A DNA stretch of 48,853 bases from Bacillota bacterium (GCA_023423045.1 JAFAGA010000033.1:1-48853); one strand, 5' to 3'; shown: positions 24,766 to 33,394, numbered from the stretch's first letter. Numbers and translations: made by a program. Notes: generated by a model from the letters alone, not told the origin.

Positions 24766-24795
24766 ATTTCATTCTCCTTCTGCAGCATATGTAGT

Positions 24796-24813
24796 CCTCG
24801 AGCTAACTCGAGG
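24796..24813 (-). promoter_or_regulatory. Dyad in the MerR 5' leader
   Basis: CCTCGAG and CTCGAGG flank CTAA, between the promoter and the ribosome binding site of the MerR gene. It could be an autoregulatory operator or a leader hairpin. Confidence 0.4.
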
Positions 24814-24826
24814 AAGATTTGCATCG

Positions 24827-24855
24827 ATTTTATCATAGGGTCTGATCAATGTCAA
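24827..24855 (-). promoter_or_regulatory. Promoter of the 24340 MerR gene
   Basis: On the minus strand TTGACA (24850-24855) and TAAAAT (24827-24832) are 17 bases apart, 62 bases before the start codon. Confidence 0.65.
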
Positions 24856-24892
24856 TGGTACCCTCAAATAAAAAGAATCTGTTGCTATCTGA

Positions 24893-25753
24893 TTAGTTAA
24901 TAATTGTCCCGCTGTTCACATGGAAAACCTGCCCTGATATATTGGAGGAATCCTCACAAGCCAAAAAGACATAGACGGGTGCCAGCTCATACGGCTGTGC
25001 TGCCCTTTTCATAGGGCTGGTGGAACCAAAGGTCTGAACCTCCTCCGGAGAGAAACTGGAGACAATCAGCGGTGTCCAGACTGGACCAGGTGCAACGGCA
25101 TTGACACGAACTCCCATTTCCATGAGAGATAGAGCCATGGAACGTGTAAATGAAACGATAGCCCCTTTCGTAGCGGAGTAATCAATTAAAGTAGGTTTTC
25201 CTTCAAATGCCGTAATAGATGCCGTGTTAATGATGACACATCCACGGGATAAATGCGGTATTGCCGCTTTTGTCATATAGAAGCAGGAGAAGAAATTGCT
25301 TTCAAATGTGGTTAGGAGCTGTTCCTTTGTGATGTCCAATATACTGTTCTGCGGGTACTGCACGGCAGCGTTATTGATTAGGATATCCAGGCCCCCAAGC
25401 TCTGCGACGGCCTGTTCCACTGATTGGACAACGTTTTCTTCCAAGCGGAGATCGGCTTGAATGGCAATACATTTTCCTCCGAGGCTTTCCACTGCCTGAA
25501 GGGTCTCCTGTGCGTCACTGTTTTCGCAAAGATGGATGATTGCGACATCGGCACCTTCTTTGGCATAAGCAACAGCGACAGCACGGCCAATTCCGCTATC
25601 ACCTCCCGTGATCAGAGCTTTCTTTCCGGATAGTTTGCCCGATGCTTTGTATGCCGGATTATCATACTGTGGAGGCGGATTCATTTCGGCCTCCCGACCG
25701 GGTTGGCGGTTTTGGTGCTGAGGCGGGAAAGTATCATGTGGTTGCGGGTTCAT
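24893..25753 (-). CDS. Short-chain dehydrogenase/reductase (YhdF/YhxD-like)
   Basis: A 286-residue NAD(P)-dependent oxidoreductase with an extra proline- and glutamine-rich N-terminal tail of about 38 residues, as in the stress-induced YhdF/YhxD/GsiB-associated SDRs. The cofactor site is TGGDSGIG (residues 49-56), then NNAAV. The catalytic Ser179, Tyr192 and Lys196 lie in TASITAF and YSATKGA. The start at 25753 has AAAGGAG eight bases upstream; an in-frame GTG nine bases earlier overlaps that site and is unlikely. It is cytosolic, of unknown substrate, often annotated as glucose 1-dehydrogenase-like. It is followed by no operon partner. Confidence 0.92.
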   Translation of the reverse strand: MNPQPHDTFPPQHQNRQPGREAEMNPPPQYDNPAYKASGKLSGKKALITGGDSGIGRAVAVAYAKEGADVAIIHLCENSDAQETLQAVESLGGKCIAIQADLRLEENVVQSVEQAVAELGGLDILINNAAVQYPQNSILDITKEQLLTTFESNFFSCFYMTKAAIPHLSRGCVIINTASITAFEGKPTLIDYSATKGAIVSFTRSMALSLMEMGVRVNAVAPGPVWTPLIVSSFSPEEVQTFGSTSPMKRAAQPYELAPVYVFLACEDSSNISGQVFHVNSGTIIN

Positions 25754-25848
25754 AGAATCCACTCCTTTCTATTCAAGACTTCATAACCAATTGTTATTTC
25801 TTTGGTCAGACTTGGCCTCATTAGTATGTCCAAACCCAAAAGCAAAAT

Positions 25849-26430
25849 TCATACTCTCAGCGATCCCCGGAAACCTCTGGAGGAATAATAGGATTCTGCT
25901 CCATTATGATACACAAAGACAGTGTCGTAACGGCGGTCGCAAAAGATGGCTCCGCCGAGTTTCCGGATATTTACCGGGGTCTCCACCCAGCTTGAAGTTT
26001 TTATGTCAAAAGTTCCAAGCTTCTGCAGTTCCCGGTATTCCTCTTCTGTCAAGAGCTCAATGCCCATGGCAGCAGCCATATCTATAACGTTATTTTCAGG
26101 CTTATGTTCTTTTCTTGACTCCAGGGCTTCATGGTCGTAACAGATGCTTCTGCGGTATTTTGGACTTTCCGCTGAGCAGTCGTAAAAAATATATTCACCT
26201 GTCTTTATATCATGACCAACAACATCCGGTTCTCCTCCGGTTTGTTCCATTTCATTGAGAGACCAGAGTTTTTCAATATTTGCTTCCAGTTTTTCTTGTA
26301 CCTTGGCCCATTGCAGCTCTTTGTGGCGGTTCATATTTTTCTCAAAACGCGCTTTCAATATTCTGAGCAGTTCTTCTTGTTGTTCTGATGACAACTCCTT
26401 TTGATCAGCAGTTTTTCTTATATTTGTCAT
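25849..26430 (-). CDS. DUF4256 protein
   Basis: This 193-residue protein matches the DUF4256 family. It starts with a charged helix (SSEQQEELLRILKARFEKNM), then WAKVQEKLEANIEKLWSLNEMEQTGGEPDVV (landmark MEQTGGEPDVVG), YIFYDCSAESPKYRRSICYD, and ends RKLGGAIFCDRRYDTVFVYHNGAESYYSSRGFRG. The family is widespread but uncharacterised. AAAGGAG lies eight bases before the chosen ATG at 26430; a longer in-frame start at 26460 lacks support. There is no signal peptide or membrane segment. It is on the same strand as the SDR downstream, 95 bases away, possibly in one stress-type transcript. Confidence 0.85.
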   Translation of the reverse strand: MTNIRKTADQKELSSEQQEELLRILKARFEKNMNRHKELQWAKVQEKLEANIEKLWSLNEMEQTGGEPDVVGHDIKTGEYIFYDCSAESPKYRRSICYDHEALESRKEHKPENNVIDMAAAMGIELLTEEEYRELQKLGTFDIKTSSWVETPVNIRKLGGAIFCDRRYDTVFVYHNGAESYYSSRGFRGSLRV

Positions 26431-26649
26431 ACCGATTTCTCCTTTATTGGTTTTACTCACAATGGTTACACCTATAAACTATTGGCTCATGATAGATAGT
26501 CTTGTGAAGCCAAACAGAAAATATGTAATAAAATATGGGTTTAGATAATTTGAGTACTCGGGTGGCGGATAAATTTATAATGCTCTCCTTTACATTGATG
26601 CCATTTATGTAGTAATGATAATCGAACCACTTGAAAAGTGCCCTAAGAT

Positions 26650-27276
26650 TTATAATTCCAGGCTCAGCCACAGAGCGGGACGAACTCCGCCGCTGTTATC
26701 GCCTGTTGAAGGATGAATCGTGTTGCTGCTGTAGCGAAAGGTGCCGTTTCCCTGAATGCCTATATTGCCGTCGCCGTGGATATATACGGCTCTTCTATTG
26801 TCACGTCCGGGCGACCGAAGCCACCACCACCATACATACCCTTCGAATGTCGATCTTCGCTTGTTGTTGTTTTCGTCTTTCCTTTGAAACCAGTATCGTT
26901 GTTTTGTGCTGCGGTTTTCAAGGTTTTTACTGCTGTCACCGAAATATTTGCATACTGCTTCTTCCATGCTTAGAAGAAATATGTAATCCCGAGTATCTTC
27001 TCCGCCTCTTGAACCGTACCACTGATTGTCGTGGTTTTTGTTCAATACCGGAATGATTCTTGACTGTTCGGCTGCGGTGAATTTGTTATAAAACTCACCG
27101 TTAAGATATTTTCTTAGCGAGCAGTCAGCCCATGTCACATCACCAGCGCAATTATTATATGGGTGTTGTTCGATCATGTATTCAGTTATAATCAAGGCAG
27201 CATTGCCTTGTATATCAAGAATTCGCCAATGATAACCGCCAAATGGCAAGATTGAGCCGATATTAAATTCCATCAT
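26650..27276 (-). CDS. DUF6273-type protein with C-type-lectin-like end
   Basis: A 208-residue protein matching DUF6273. The first part reads GSILPFGGYHWRILDIQGN and WADCSLRKYLNGEFYNKFTAAEQ. The C-terminal half has WWWWLRSPGRDNRRAVYIHGDG and ends SGGVRPALWLSLEL, the pattern of formylglycine-enzyme/C-type-lectin folds displayed on phage tails or cell surfaces and sometimes diversified by retroelements. There is no signal peptide. GAGGAG lies seven bases before the ATG. Asn, Ser and Gly are frequent in the last 50 residues. No reverse transcriptase or template repeat is in the window, so diversification is only a possibility. Function is unknown. Confidence 0.72.
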   Translation of the reverse strand: MMEFNIGSILPFGGYHWRILDIQGNAALIITEYMIEQHPYNNCAGDVTWADCSLRKYLNGEFYNKFTAAEQSRIIPVLNKNHDNQWYGSRGGEDTRDYIFLLSMEEAVCKYFGDSSKNLENRSTKQRYWFQRKDENNNKRRSTFEGYVWWWWLRSPGRDNRRAVYIHGDGNIGIQGNGTFRYSSNTIHPSTGDNSGGVRPALWLSLEL

Positions 27277-27358
27277 TCTCTTTCTCCTCGTATAATATAA
27301 ATTTTCTGTAGTCCTGTTTTAATGCGCCTACAAGAGCAATGCCCATTATCTTCGCGAC

Positions 27359-27386
27359 AAATTCTGATTTCTCATTCCAACAACTT
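27359..27386. repeat. 28-bp dispersed repeat, copy 1
   Basis: This 28-base stretch (begins AAATTCTGATTTCTCATTCC) recurs at 32263-32290 with a single A to T difference. Both copies lie in spacers of the accessory region. On the minus strand both encode WNEKSEF in one frame, so they may be fragments of one lost gene. Confidence 0.7.
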
Positions 27387-27391
27387 GGAAT

Positions 27392-27808
27392 TTATCGATT
27401 TGTACATTTAATGTATTCCGCCACTAAATAAAAATTCTCAAGGTCTTTTTCATCAAGACCTCTATATGCAAAGAGGTCGCTATAAATTTTTTCTGAACCC
27501 TCTACGCAAAAATAACCACTAACTAAATCTATACCAATAAAGGCCTTATATTCCTCAATATAATAGGTTACAGGATTAGGTGATACACCCTGTGGCAGTT
27601 TTTCTTTGAATGGTTCATTATTCATAATATTTTCAACAACTACTTTATTTGCATTATCCGTATTTATCGGCGATACAGGATAATGTGCTTTCAGGTATTG
27701 ATCTAACTCTATCCCCGTTTTCCTGTTAAATCCAAGGGAATCTCGCTTCTCTTTATATAATTTTTTCCATTCTTCAATCATTTCTGGTGTTGCTTTTTTT
27801 GTCATCAT
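27392..27808 (-). CDS. Hypothetical protein, 138 residues
   Basis: I do not recognise this family. The protein is soluble, with a charged N-terminal helix (KATPEMIEEWKKLYKEKRDSLGFNRKTG), a middle segment PINTDNANKVVVENIMNNEPFKEKLPQG, and a compact end with FIGIDLVSGYFCVEGSEKIYSDLFAYRGLDEKDLENFYLVAEYIK (landmark GIDLVSGYFCVEG). The layout resembles small immunity-like or nuclease-inhibitor-like proteins of accessory loci, but that is a guess. TTGGAGA lies eight bases before the ATG. It is flanked by a DUF6273 gene and an acetyltransferase fragment. Confidence 0.65.
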   Translation of the reverse strand: MMTKKATPEMIEEWKKLYKEKRDSLGFNRKTGIELDQYLKAHYPVSPINTDNANKVVVENIMNNEPFKEKLPQGVSPNPVTYYIEEYKAFIGIDLVSGYFCVEGSEKIYSDLFAYRGLDEKDLENFYLVAEYIKCTNR

Positions 27809-27845
27809 GAACTATCTCCAAATTCAATTTTTTCAATTTGATTAT

Positions 27846-28031
27846 TCATTTAACTTCAATACTATACACCCTTGAATCTTCTCCGTTCATATCCTTCATC
27901 ATTTGGTAAAATGAATATCCGTATTTCTCATATAGTCCTGTTTCATTAGTCGATATATAAATCTGATAAGCACCTTTGCTTTTAGCCGCCTCATATGCAA
28001 ACTCTAAAAGAAGTCCCATATATCCCTTCTC
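27846..28031 (-). pseudogene. C-terminal fragment of a GNAT acetyltransferase
   Basis: A frame of about 60 codons reads GYMGLLLEFAYEAAKSKGAYQIYISTNE, then TGLYEKYGYSF, the motif B/C end of GNAT proteins (YEKYGY is the usual terminal hairpin). An in-frame stop lies just upstream, and the acetyl-CoA loop (Q/RxxGxG/A) is absent, so only the last third of the gene remains. It sits just upstream of the 138-residue hypothetical gene's opposite end. It is probably left after a recombination that brought in the DUF6061-like gene. Confidence 0.72.
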
Positions 28032-28173
28032 CTCTTGTTACGACGGCTCATAAGGGCAAAAATGAGGGAAAGAAATTTCTATAACAAATTATAACACGAA
28101 ACAAAAAGGACGAGAAGAACTGATTGAAATGTTTTCTTTATTTCTCCAAAATCAAAGAAAGGACTGATAAGAA

Positions 28174-28419
28174 ATGAGATTTCTTCATGCTGAATTCAAC
28201 ATGTACCACAATAGTATTGACATTAACACCTATGCAGGATATATCCTAAGAATTGACTGCAATGTAGCAGAGGACGGATTACGGACAGCACCCGGCTCTC
28301 AATGTACCTTAAATGCTCTGGCAATAGACGAACCGCTTGAATATGCGCGATTAGCACTTGAAGGGCGTCTATGCGTCTGGCTCTTTGATGACATTTTAAT
28401 TGTTATTCACTGTAAATGA
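28174..28419 (+). CDS. DUF6061-like protein
   Basis: This 81-residue protein begins MRFLHAEFNMYHNSIDINTYAGY and continues LRTAPGSQCTLNALAIDEPLEYARLALEG, the pattern of the small DUF6061 family common on clostridial conjugative elements. The C-terminus (LCVWLFDDILIVIHCK) is shorter and differs from what I recall of the family, so it may be truncated. AAAGGAC lies upstream of the ATG with ten-base spacing. It is the only plus-strand gene of its neighbourhood and is likely a scrap of a mobile element. Its function is unknown. Confidence 0.6.
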   Translation: MRFLHAEFNMYHNSIDINTYAGYILRIDCNVAEDGLRTAPGSQCTLNALAIDEPLEYARLALEGRLCVWLFDDILIVIHCK

Positions 28420-28446
28420 TGTAATCCGATTTCTTTTCCTTATCAA

Positions 28447-30057
28447 TTAGTTATAATACTGTGCCTGCGCTTGCCAGAGTTCATAATACTTTCCTCCATT
28501 GTCCCGCACCAGTTCTTCGTGACTGCCGTGCTGAACAATCTCACCATGATCAAAAACAATGATATCATCACAGAAACGACAGGATGAAAGGCGGTGACTG
28601 ATAAAAATGGACGTCTTGTCCGCCACGAGACGGTTGAAATTCGCATAGACCTCCGCCTCTGCGAGCGGATCGAGCGCAGCAGTCGGCTCATCGAGCACAA
28701 CAAACGGCGCATCCTTATAGAGTGCCCGTGCGAGTGCGATCTTCTGCGCTTCGCCGCCGGAAAGGTCAATCCCGTCATTCTCGTAATCTTTGCCTATCGC
28801 TGTCTCAATCCCGTTCTCCAAGCTCTCCAATCGCTGTGCAAGCCCCGCCCGCACCAAACAGTCACGCAGCCGCTCACTGTCATAATCTTGCTGCGTTGAG
28901 ACATTTGCGGCGAGCGAAAAAGCGAACAGCTTGTAATCCTGAAACACCACGGAAAACAGCTTCAGATACTCGTCGTAGCTGTAGTGCGAAATATCAATAC
29001 CGTTCAGCAGAATCTCCCCTTCTGTTGGATCATACAGCCGGCACAGCAGCTTAATAAAAGTAGTCTTCCCGCTTCCATTCATGCCAACTATAGCTAACCT
29101 CTGCCCTTCATGAAGCGCCATTGATACGTTACGCAGTGCATAGTTCTCCTGACCCGGATACTTAAAAGACACATTACGAAATTCGACCTCATATCCTTTT
29201 TTGCTGACCGGACTATCCCCTTGATTCATTTTGTTTGGCATCTATAACATTGCCGCAAATATAAACACGTTCCCCGCGTGCAGCAAAGCTCCGATACAGA
29301 TGCAATATGCTGTTGTATATATCTTCAATCCAGTCACTCATTCCAAAAATACGGACATCCTTTGCCAATGTATAGTCTCTGGATCTTTCGCTAAGATAAT
29401 TCATACGGCGGGAATATTCTGAATCTTCATCTCTGTGCCGATATCCCCAGCCACCCAGATAATTGCACACTAAAAAACTGACAATGGTTGTAGTCAAAAC
29501 TGCAATGATCATGAGCGGATTAAGAGTTGCCAGCAAAGAGAGAAAAACAATAAATTCAACTATGTTTTTTAACAAATTCATCAATGTCGTCCAGATAGCT
29601 TCAGTAGCCACTGTGTTACTGGTTACGAGCATGGAAGCTTTATCCATTTTTTTCGAACATTCGGATTTCCAATATCAGGATATGACATAGTTAATGCCTT
29701 ATTTTGGATCATAGCTCCGATCATGAGACGAAGCTCAATACCCCCGAATTGTGAACATGATGAAAAATACGATTGAGCGGCATTGAGCAATATTAATGCT
29801 CCTGCAAACAAGAGTATGATTGTAGTAAGTTCTATAACAGAGACTTTTGCTTCAACCGCTTCAAGTATGGACGGCACGAAAAAAAGCTGTGTAAGACTGA
29901 GCAAGATAGCAGTAGCTGCCATTGTCAAAACAAACCAAATTACACTACGGCCATGGTTCCAAGAAAGCGATACCATATATGCAATATTCTGCCCTAAACT
30001 GAAAGGAGATTTTTGCTTCGTATGCTTAATAGTATCCTTCTTTAATGAAATAGTCAT
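28447..30057 (-). pseudogene. Broken ABC exporter (membrane plus ATPase fusion)
   Basis: Three overlapping reading segments make up a former half-transporter. Segment 1 (29623-30057) has the first two or three membrane helices. Near 29650 the frame shifts in an A7 run on the minus strand: one more A would join KK to MDKASMLVTSN of segment 2 (29213-29647). That segment runs into SFAARGERVYICGNVIDA and stops. Segment 3 (28447-29241) then has the complete ATPase: Walker A GMNGSGKTT, Q-loop QDYK, signature LSGGEAQ, Walker B FVVLDEP and the H-loop SHRLSS. Between segments 2 and 3 about 100 residues (the last membrane helices) are missing. The gene is therefore decayed by one frameshift and one internal deletion. 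It once resembled peptide or lipid exporters of the ABCB type. Confidence 0.85.
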
Positions 30058-30194
30058 TGCAGTTTCTCCTTTTCACATCTACTATATATGCTCAGAATAT
30101 ATCATAGACTCTAAGCGTTTCAAGGTTATAAACCAGTATAACTAATTTCTACCACGTAAAATAAATAGGAAGGCATTAGCCCTCCTATCCGTTG

Positions 30195-30467
30195 CTACTT
30201 CATTAAATTTTTGTGTTTTACGATTTTTCTAATCGTTTCGCCGGACAAACAAAAAATCTCCGCTAAGTTGTCCAATGTCTCCCCTTGTTGAAATAATTCG
30301 TTCATTTTTTGATTTCGTTCCCGGTAGTATTGCTTTGAGCCATTTCTTTCACCCCAAGCATATTTTTCACTAAGGGAAGGTATATATAACAATTTCCCAT
30401 CGGCGTATTGGGCTACTTCCACCAATAACTCCTGCGGTAAAACGTCTGCTGCATTCAAATATTTCAT
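30195..30467 (-). CDS. CD3324-type helix-turn-helix protein
   Basis: A 90-residue DNA-binding protein of the type annotated CD3324 in clostridia, related to the Mor activator fold. It has YLNAADVLPQELLVEVAQYADGKLLYIP in front (landmark LLVEVAQYADGKLLYIP), then a basic linker GSKQYYRERNQKM, and a helix-turn-helix GETLDNLAEIFCLSGETIRKIV near the end. CAGGAG lies eight bases before the ATG. Its targets are unknown. It may regulate the adjacent ABC exporter remnant or act elsewhere. It appears intact. Confidence 0.82.
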   Translation of the reverse strand: MKYLNAADVLPQELLVEVAQYADGKLLYIPSLSEKYAWGERNGSKQYYRERNQKMNELFQQGETLDNLAEIFCLSGETIRKIVKHKNLMK

Positions 30468-30756
30468 CTTTTCACTCCTGACTTTATTATTAAAAATAAA
30501 GTACAGAATAGCAGACGATGCAACACTATTTATTTTCCCATACAGATTGCTGCATTATCTCTATTCTGCATGGGGAAAAACTTGGCTGACATTTTCTATT
30601 TTCATCTAAATTCCTCCATTTCTTACACACCATAGAATTCCTGTGAATATAACTATTTACTTTTGCATCTCTTTTATTATACTGCAATTGAATATTTATA
30701 ATTGAAAATAGACACCCACTTTTTATTCAAATTATATGATTTATGTTATACCATAT

Positions 30757-30900
30757 TCATAATCCGATTACTTTTGTAAATTCGGTAATAGCCTGATCAA
30801 TCCCAATATACAACCCACATGCAAAAATCAAAGTAAGAACTATCCCCGTCAATAAAAATAAATTACTATTTACATTTGAATCAAATATAGTCACAAACAT
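30757..30900 (-). CDS. Small single-span membrane protein overlapping the phosphatase gene
   Basis: A 47-codon frame starts with an ATG inside the last codons of the phosphatase gene (20-base overlap) and ends at TGA. The product has a short N-terminus (MFVTIFDSNVNSN), one hydrophobic span (LFLLTGIVLTLIFACGLYIG) and a tail DQAITEFTKVIGL. There is no independent ribosome binding site, so it would be made by translational coupling. Clean membrane-span composition and the overlap suggest a real micro-protein, though it might be the end of a lost membrane gene. No family is recognised. Confidence 0.4.
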   Translation of the reverse strand: MFVTIFDSNVNSNLFLLTGIVLTLIFACGLYIGIDQAITEFTKVIGL

Positions 30901-31198
30901 AACTCATGAGTAGTTCAACCAACTCTCTGTCCATAAAATCATAATCATCGTTGATATAAAGGCAAACCACCTTTTTATCTGCAATCATATCAGAATACTT
31001 TTCCTTTATTCTTCTAAAATGCTTTTTTTCCATACAAAATATGATTTCAGCCCATCCAAGAAGCCCACCCGTAACTTTAATCCGAGCATTCGATTCTGTT
31101 CCGGCTGAACGTGCTTCGTGCCCGTTATACCCATCGAATATATTTTCGGCTGTTAAACTACGTCGTTTATTTTGACTGCACAAAAAAAGTAACTTCAT
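30881..31198 (-). CDS. Low-molecular-weight tyrosine phosphatase-like protein
   Basis: A 105-residue protein. It begins MKLLFLCSQNKRRS, where Cys7 and the CX5R pattern with following Ser form the phosphate-binding loop of low-molecular-weight protein tyrosine phosphatases. The protein is shorter than the usual 150 residues; it matches a short group of such proteins with HEARSAGTES and a C-terminal YINDDYDFMDRELVELL, where the Asp-rich motif could supply the general acid. AGAAGG lies before the ATG. It is cytosolic. Substrate is unknown. It overlaps a micro-protein gene and sits upstream of none of the Msr genes' operons. Confidence 0.75.
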   Translation of the reverse strand: MKLLFLCSQNKRRSLTAENIFDGYNGHEARSAGTESNARIKVTGGLLGWAEIIFCMEKKHFRRIKEKYSDMIADKKVVCLYINDDYDFMDRELVELLMSYVCDYI

Positions 31199-31275
31199 CT
31201 TTTCTACCTTCTATCTTAATTTTCAGTCCTGCAAACTAAAATTTGTTGACTTCACATTATGCTCATAATAGCGGA

Positions 31276-31749
31276 TTACATATATTTGTATAATAACTCT
31301 TTAGGGATATGGCAATAGTCATTAGGGCACCTATCTAATCTATCTTGATGTTCATCTGCACTTTTAACGTAATTCATAAGCGGAAGGACTTCCACTACAA
31401 TTTTGCCCCCATCTGCTCTTTCTGTTATATAAGTCTTGGCATCTTCCAAATGTCGAGGCACTTTACTATATACGCCTGTACGGTATTTTTTTCCCACATC
31501 ATTACCTTGTTTATTCACACTGTAAGGATCTATAATCTCAAAGAAATAATCCATTAGTTGAGTAACAGTTACAATTTCAGAGTCAAATTCTGTTTTTACG
31601 CATTCAGCATAACCATCATACTCGCCTTCGAGAGTATTTGAATAACCATTTGCTCGTCCTGCTTGAGTATTAATAACACCTTTTAATGTTTTGATAAATG
31701 CTTGTACACCCCAAAGACAGCCACCTGCAAAATATATTGTTTCAACCAT
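31276..31749 (-). CDS. msrA: Peptide-methionine (S)-S-oxide reductase MsrA
   Basis: A 157-residue repair enzyme that reduces methionine-S-sulfoxide in proteins with thioredoxin. The catalytic motif reads AGGCLWG with Cys11, where most members have GCFWG, a mild variant. Other landmarks are GRANGYSN, EYDGYAECVKTEFD, IIDPYSVNKQGND and QDRLDRCPNDYCHIP. The chosen start at 31749 has AGGTG eight bases upstream; an in-frame GTG nine bases earlier is possible. A second MsrA is present as a fusion at 33580-34530, so this gene is a duplicate by function though not a close copy. Confidence 0.93.
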   Translation of the reverse strand: MVETIYFAGGCLWGVQAFIKTLKGVINTQAGRANGYSNTLEGEYDGYAECVKTEFDSEIVTVTQLMDYFFEIIDPYSVNKQGNDVGKKYRTGVYSKVPRHLEDAKTYITERADGGKIVVEVLPLMNYVKSADEHQDRLDRCPNDYCHIPKELLYKYM

Positions 31750-31860
31750 AGTATTCACCTATTTTCTTTCGTCAAATATAAATAATCAGTATTTAATTTA
31801 CCATGGACAAATTGAAATTTGTAGTGCTCCCATAAGGCACCCACTGGTTATGTTCATTAT

Positions 31861-32208
31861 CTAAACAATATTTTCTCCTAAAATAATTTTAGGCATAGTA
31901 GTCAAACAACGATTCCAGCGTTTGTAAAAATGCTCCAGACCAAGCTTAGAAACACGAGCATGAGTTTCCTCATCTCTAACTGTCCAGTGTAAGACATAAG
32001 TTATTTTACCTACATTGCGAGTTAGACGAGCAGGTAAATCGCCTTCTTTCACGGCATTAAAATCTTTTTGTCTATGAGTACGTTTAATATATCGAACCTC
32101 CATCACGCCGTCCTGTTCCATATAAAAGCCGGCTACCTCTTTCATAAGTTGCTCAATTTCATCTTGTTTTTCAATTTTTGCCTCATATATGCAAATTTCA
32201 TTAAACAC
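31861..32208 (-). CDS. Antibiotic-biosynthesis-monooxygenase-like protein
   Basis: A 115-residue protein with the dimeric alpha/beta-barrel (ABM) look: an N-terminal strand FNEICIYEAKIEKQDEIEQLM, the QDGVMEVRYIKRTH segment, and KITYVLHWTVRDEETHARVSKLGLEHFYKRW. Members are cofactor-free oxygenases, heme-degrading enzymes or stress proteins. The start codon is GTG with GGAGG eight bases upstream. It is cytosolic and the substrate is unknown. It is between MsrA and a kinase on the same strand but with large gaps, so it is probably separately transcribed. Confidence 0.75.
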   Translation of the reverse strand: MFNEICIYEAKIEKQDEIEQLMKEVAGFYMEQDGVMEVRYIKRTHRQKDFNAVKEGDLPARLTRNVGKITYVLHWTVRDEETHARVSKLGLEHFYKRWNRCLTTMPKIILGENIV

Positions 32209-32262
32209 TTATTTTACCTCCATCATAAAACATAAATAGCTTTTGGCTCAAAGCTGTTCGTT

Positions 32263-32290
32263 AAATTCTGATTTCTCATTCCATCAACTT
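32263..32290. repeat. 28-bp dispersed repeat, copy 2
   Basis: Matches 27359-27386 in 27 of 28 bases. See that entry for the possible coding origin. Confidence 0.7.
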
Positions 32291-32419
32291 CCTGTTTAAC
32301 TGCGCAATAAATCAAACCGGGTAACAACATCATTAATTCTAATCAAATTTAATCGTATTGCCTCCTTGTTTTGAATTATACCAGTTGACATAAGGCCAAT
32401 AGGTAGAAGTTTAAAACCA

Positions 32420-33394
32420 TTATATAATCCTCTCACTTATGCATGCCTCTATCTCAAACCAGTGTTTTGTCAGCCAAAGCATTTCCTCCTTAAAACGCTT
32501 TGGGGTTTCGTCACATTCTCCAAAAAACTCCGGCTGTATCCACCATGGTACTTCTATACACCAAGAAAGCCGCAAAGCATCCGCTATATCACGCAGTGTC
32601 AATGCAGAATGCTGTGAATAGCCTTCAAGAAAAGCCTCTACCTTTTCGGCGTTCATTCGATTGCCTTCCAATGCGAAGGACAAGATTGCCCTTCCTATAT
32701 CATGCCAAATATAGCTATAGCAATTGCGGTCGAAATCTATGATGGCAGATACCCCATTCTCATCAAACAGAATATTGCCGGAATGAAAATCCTCATGAGT
32801 GAAGCCCTTATGAAACCTGTCAAAAAAATCTGCTCGAAGCTGCTTTAAAATCGGCTCCAGGGCAAGCAAGGCATTCCGGTATTCCACATGAGTTTCTGCC
32901 GGGCATTTCATCATACGGGAGTTAAAATTCTCCCATAATAAATCTATTGTATAACCACCGTAAACCGGAAGCTTTTTGACCGAAGGCTCCGGCAATTGTG
33001 AAAATGTTTTGTGCATTACAGCGCAGGCACTGCCCAGACTGTGCATTTGCGTGATCGTGATCGTGTTGGATTTCTCTAACCTTCCTGGGAGAAAATCCAT
33101 GACCATATAGGCTGTTGTGTCACCCAGCCAGCGGATGCTGCGTCCCTCATTTTGCCAGATGAAAGGACAGGGAATGCCGCTCCTTTCAAGAATAATCTGC
33201 CGCTTAAGCGCTGACTCGATTCGCTCTATTTGCTCTTTGCGAAACCGCTTTGCGCTGTATTGTTTGACTAATAGTTCACCTTTTTCGGTGATAATCTTCC
33301 ATTTTTTATTCAGCAATCCGCCTGTCACCGGAATGATTTGATTGTAGGTTATCCCGTATGTATCTTGTAAATCAGCTATAATACCGTTCTCCAT
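32420..33394 (-). CDS. Aminoglycoside phosphotransferase-fold kinase (CotS/HipA-like)
   Basis: A 324-residue kinase-fold protein of the APH family. The N-lobe has TGGLLNKKWKIITEKGELLVKQY with the ATP lysine. The catalytic loop reads GFTHEDFHSGNILFD (HxDxxxxN) and the metal site IIDFDRNCYSYIWHDIGRA. The length and the YGGYTIDLLWENF segment suit spore-coat-associated CotS/YutH-type or choline/homoserine-kinase-type members rather than true aminoglycoside-resistance enzymes. GGGGGAG lies eight bases before the ATG. The phosphorylated target is unknown. It is monocistronic. Confidence 0.85.
   Translation of the reverse strand: MENGIIADLQDTYGITYNQIIPVTGGLLNKKWKIITEKGELLVKQYSAKRFRKEQIERIESALKRQIILERSGIPCPFIWQNEGRSIRWLGDTTAYMVMDFLPGRLEKSNTITITQMHSLGSACAVMHKTFSQLPEPSVKKLPVYGGYTIDLLWENFNSRMMKCPAETHVEYRNALLALEPILKQLRADFFDRFHKGFTHEDFHSGNILFDENGVSAIIDFDRNCYSYIWHDIGRAILSFALEGNRMNAEKVEAFLEGYSQHSALTLRDIADALRLSWCIEVPWWIQPEFFGECDETPKRFKEEMLWLTKHWFEIEACISERII

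Noticed and set aside
26453..26671. A 72-codon minus-strand frame overlapping the end of the DUF6273 gene
   Set aside because: It has no ribosome binding site, no recognisable family and unlikely composition; it overlaps a supported gene.
32420..33394. Aminoglycoside-resistance gene
   Set aside because: The fold is right, but the sequence resembles CotS/choline-kinase-like members and has no resistance-gene context.
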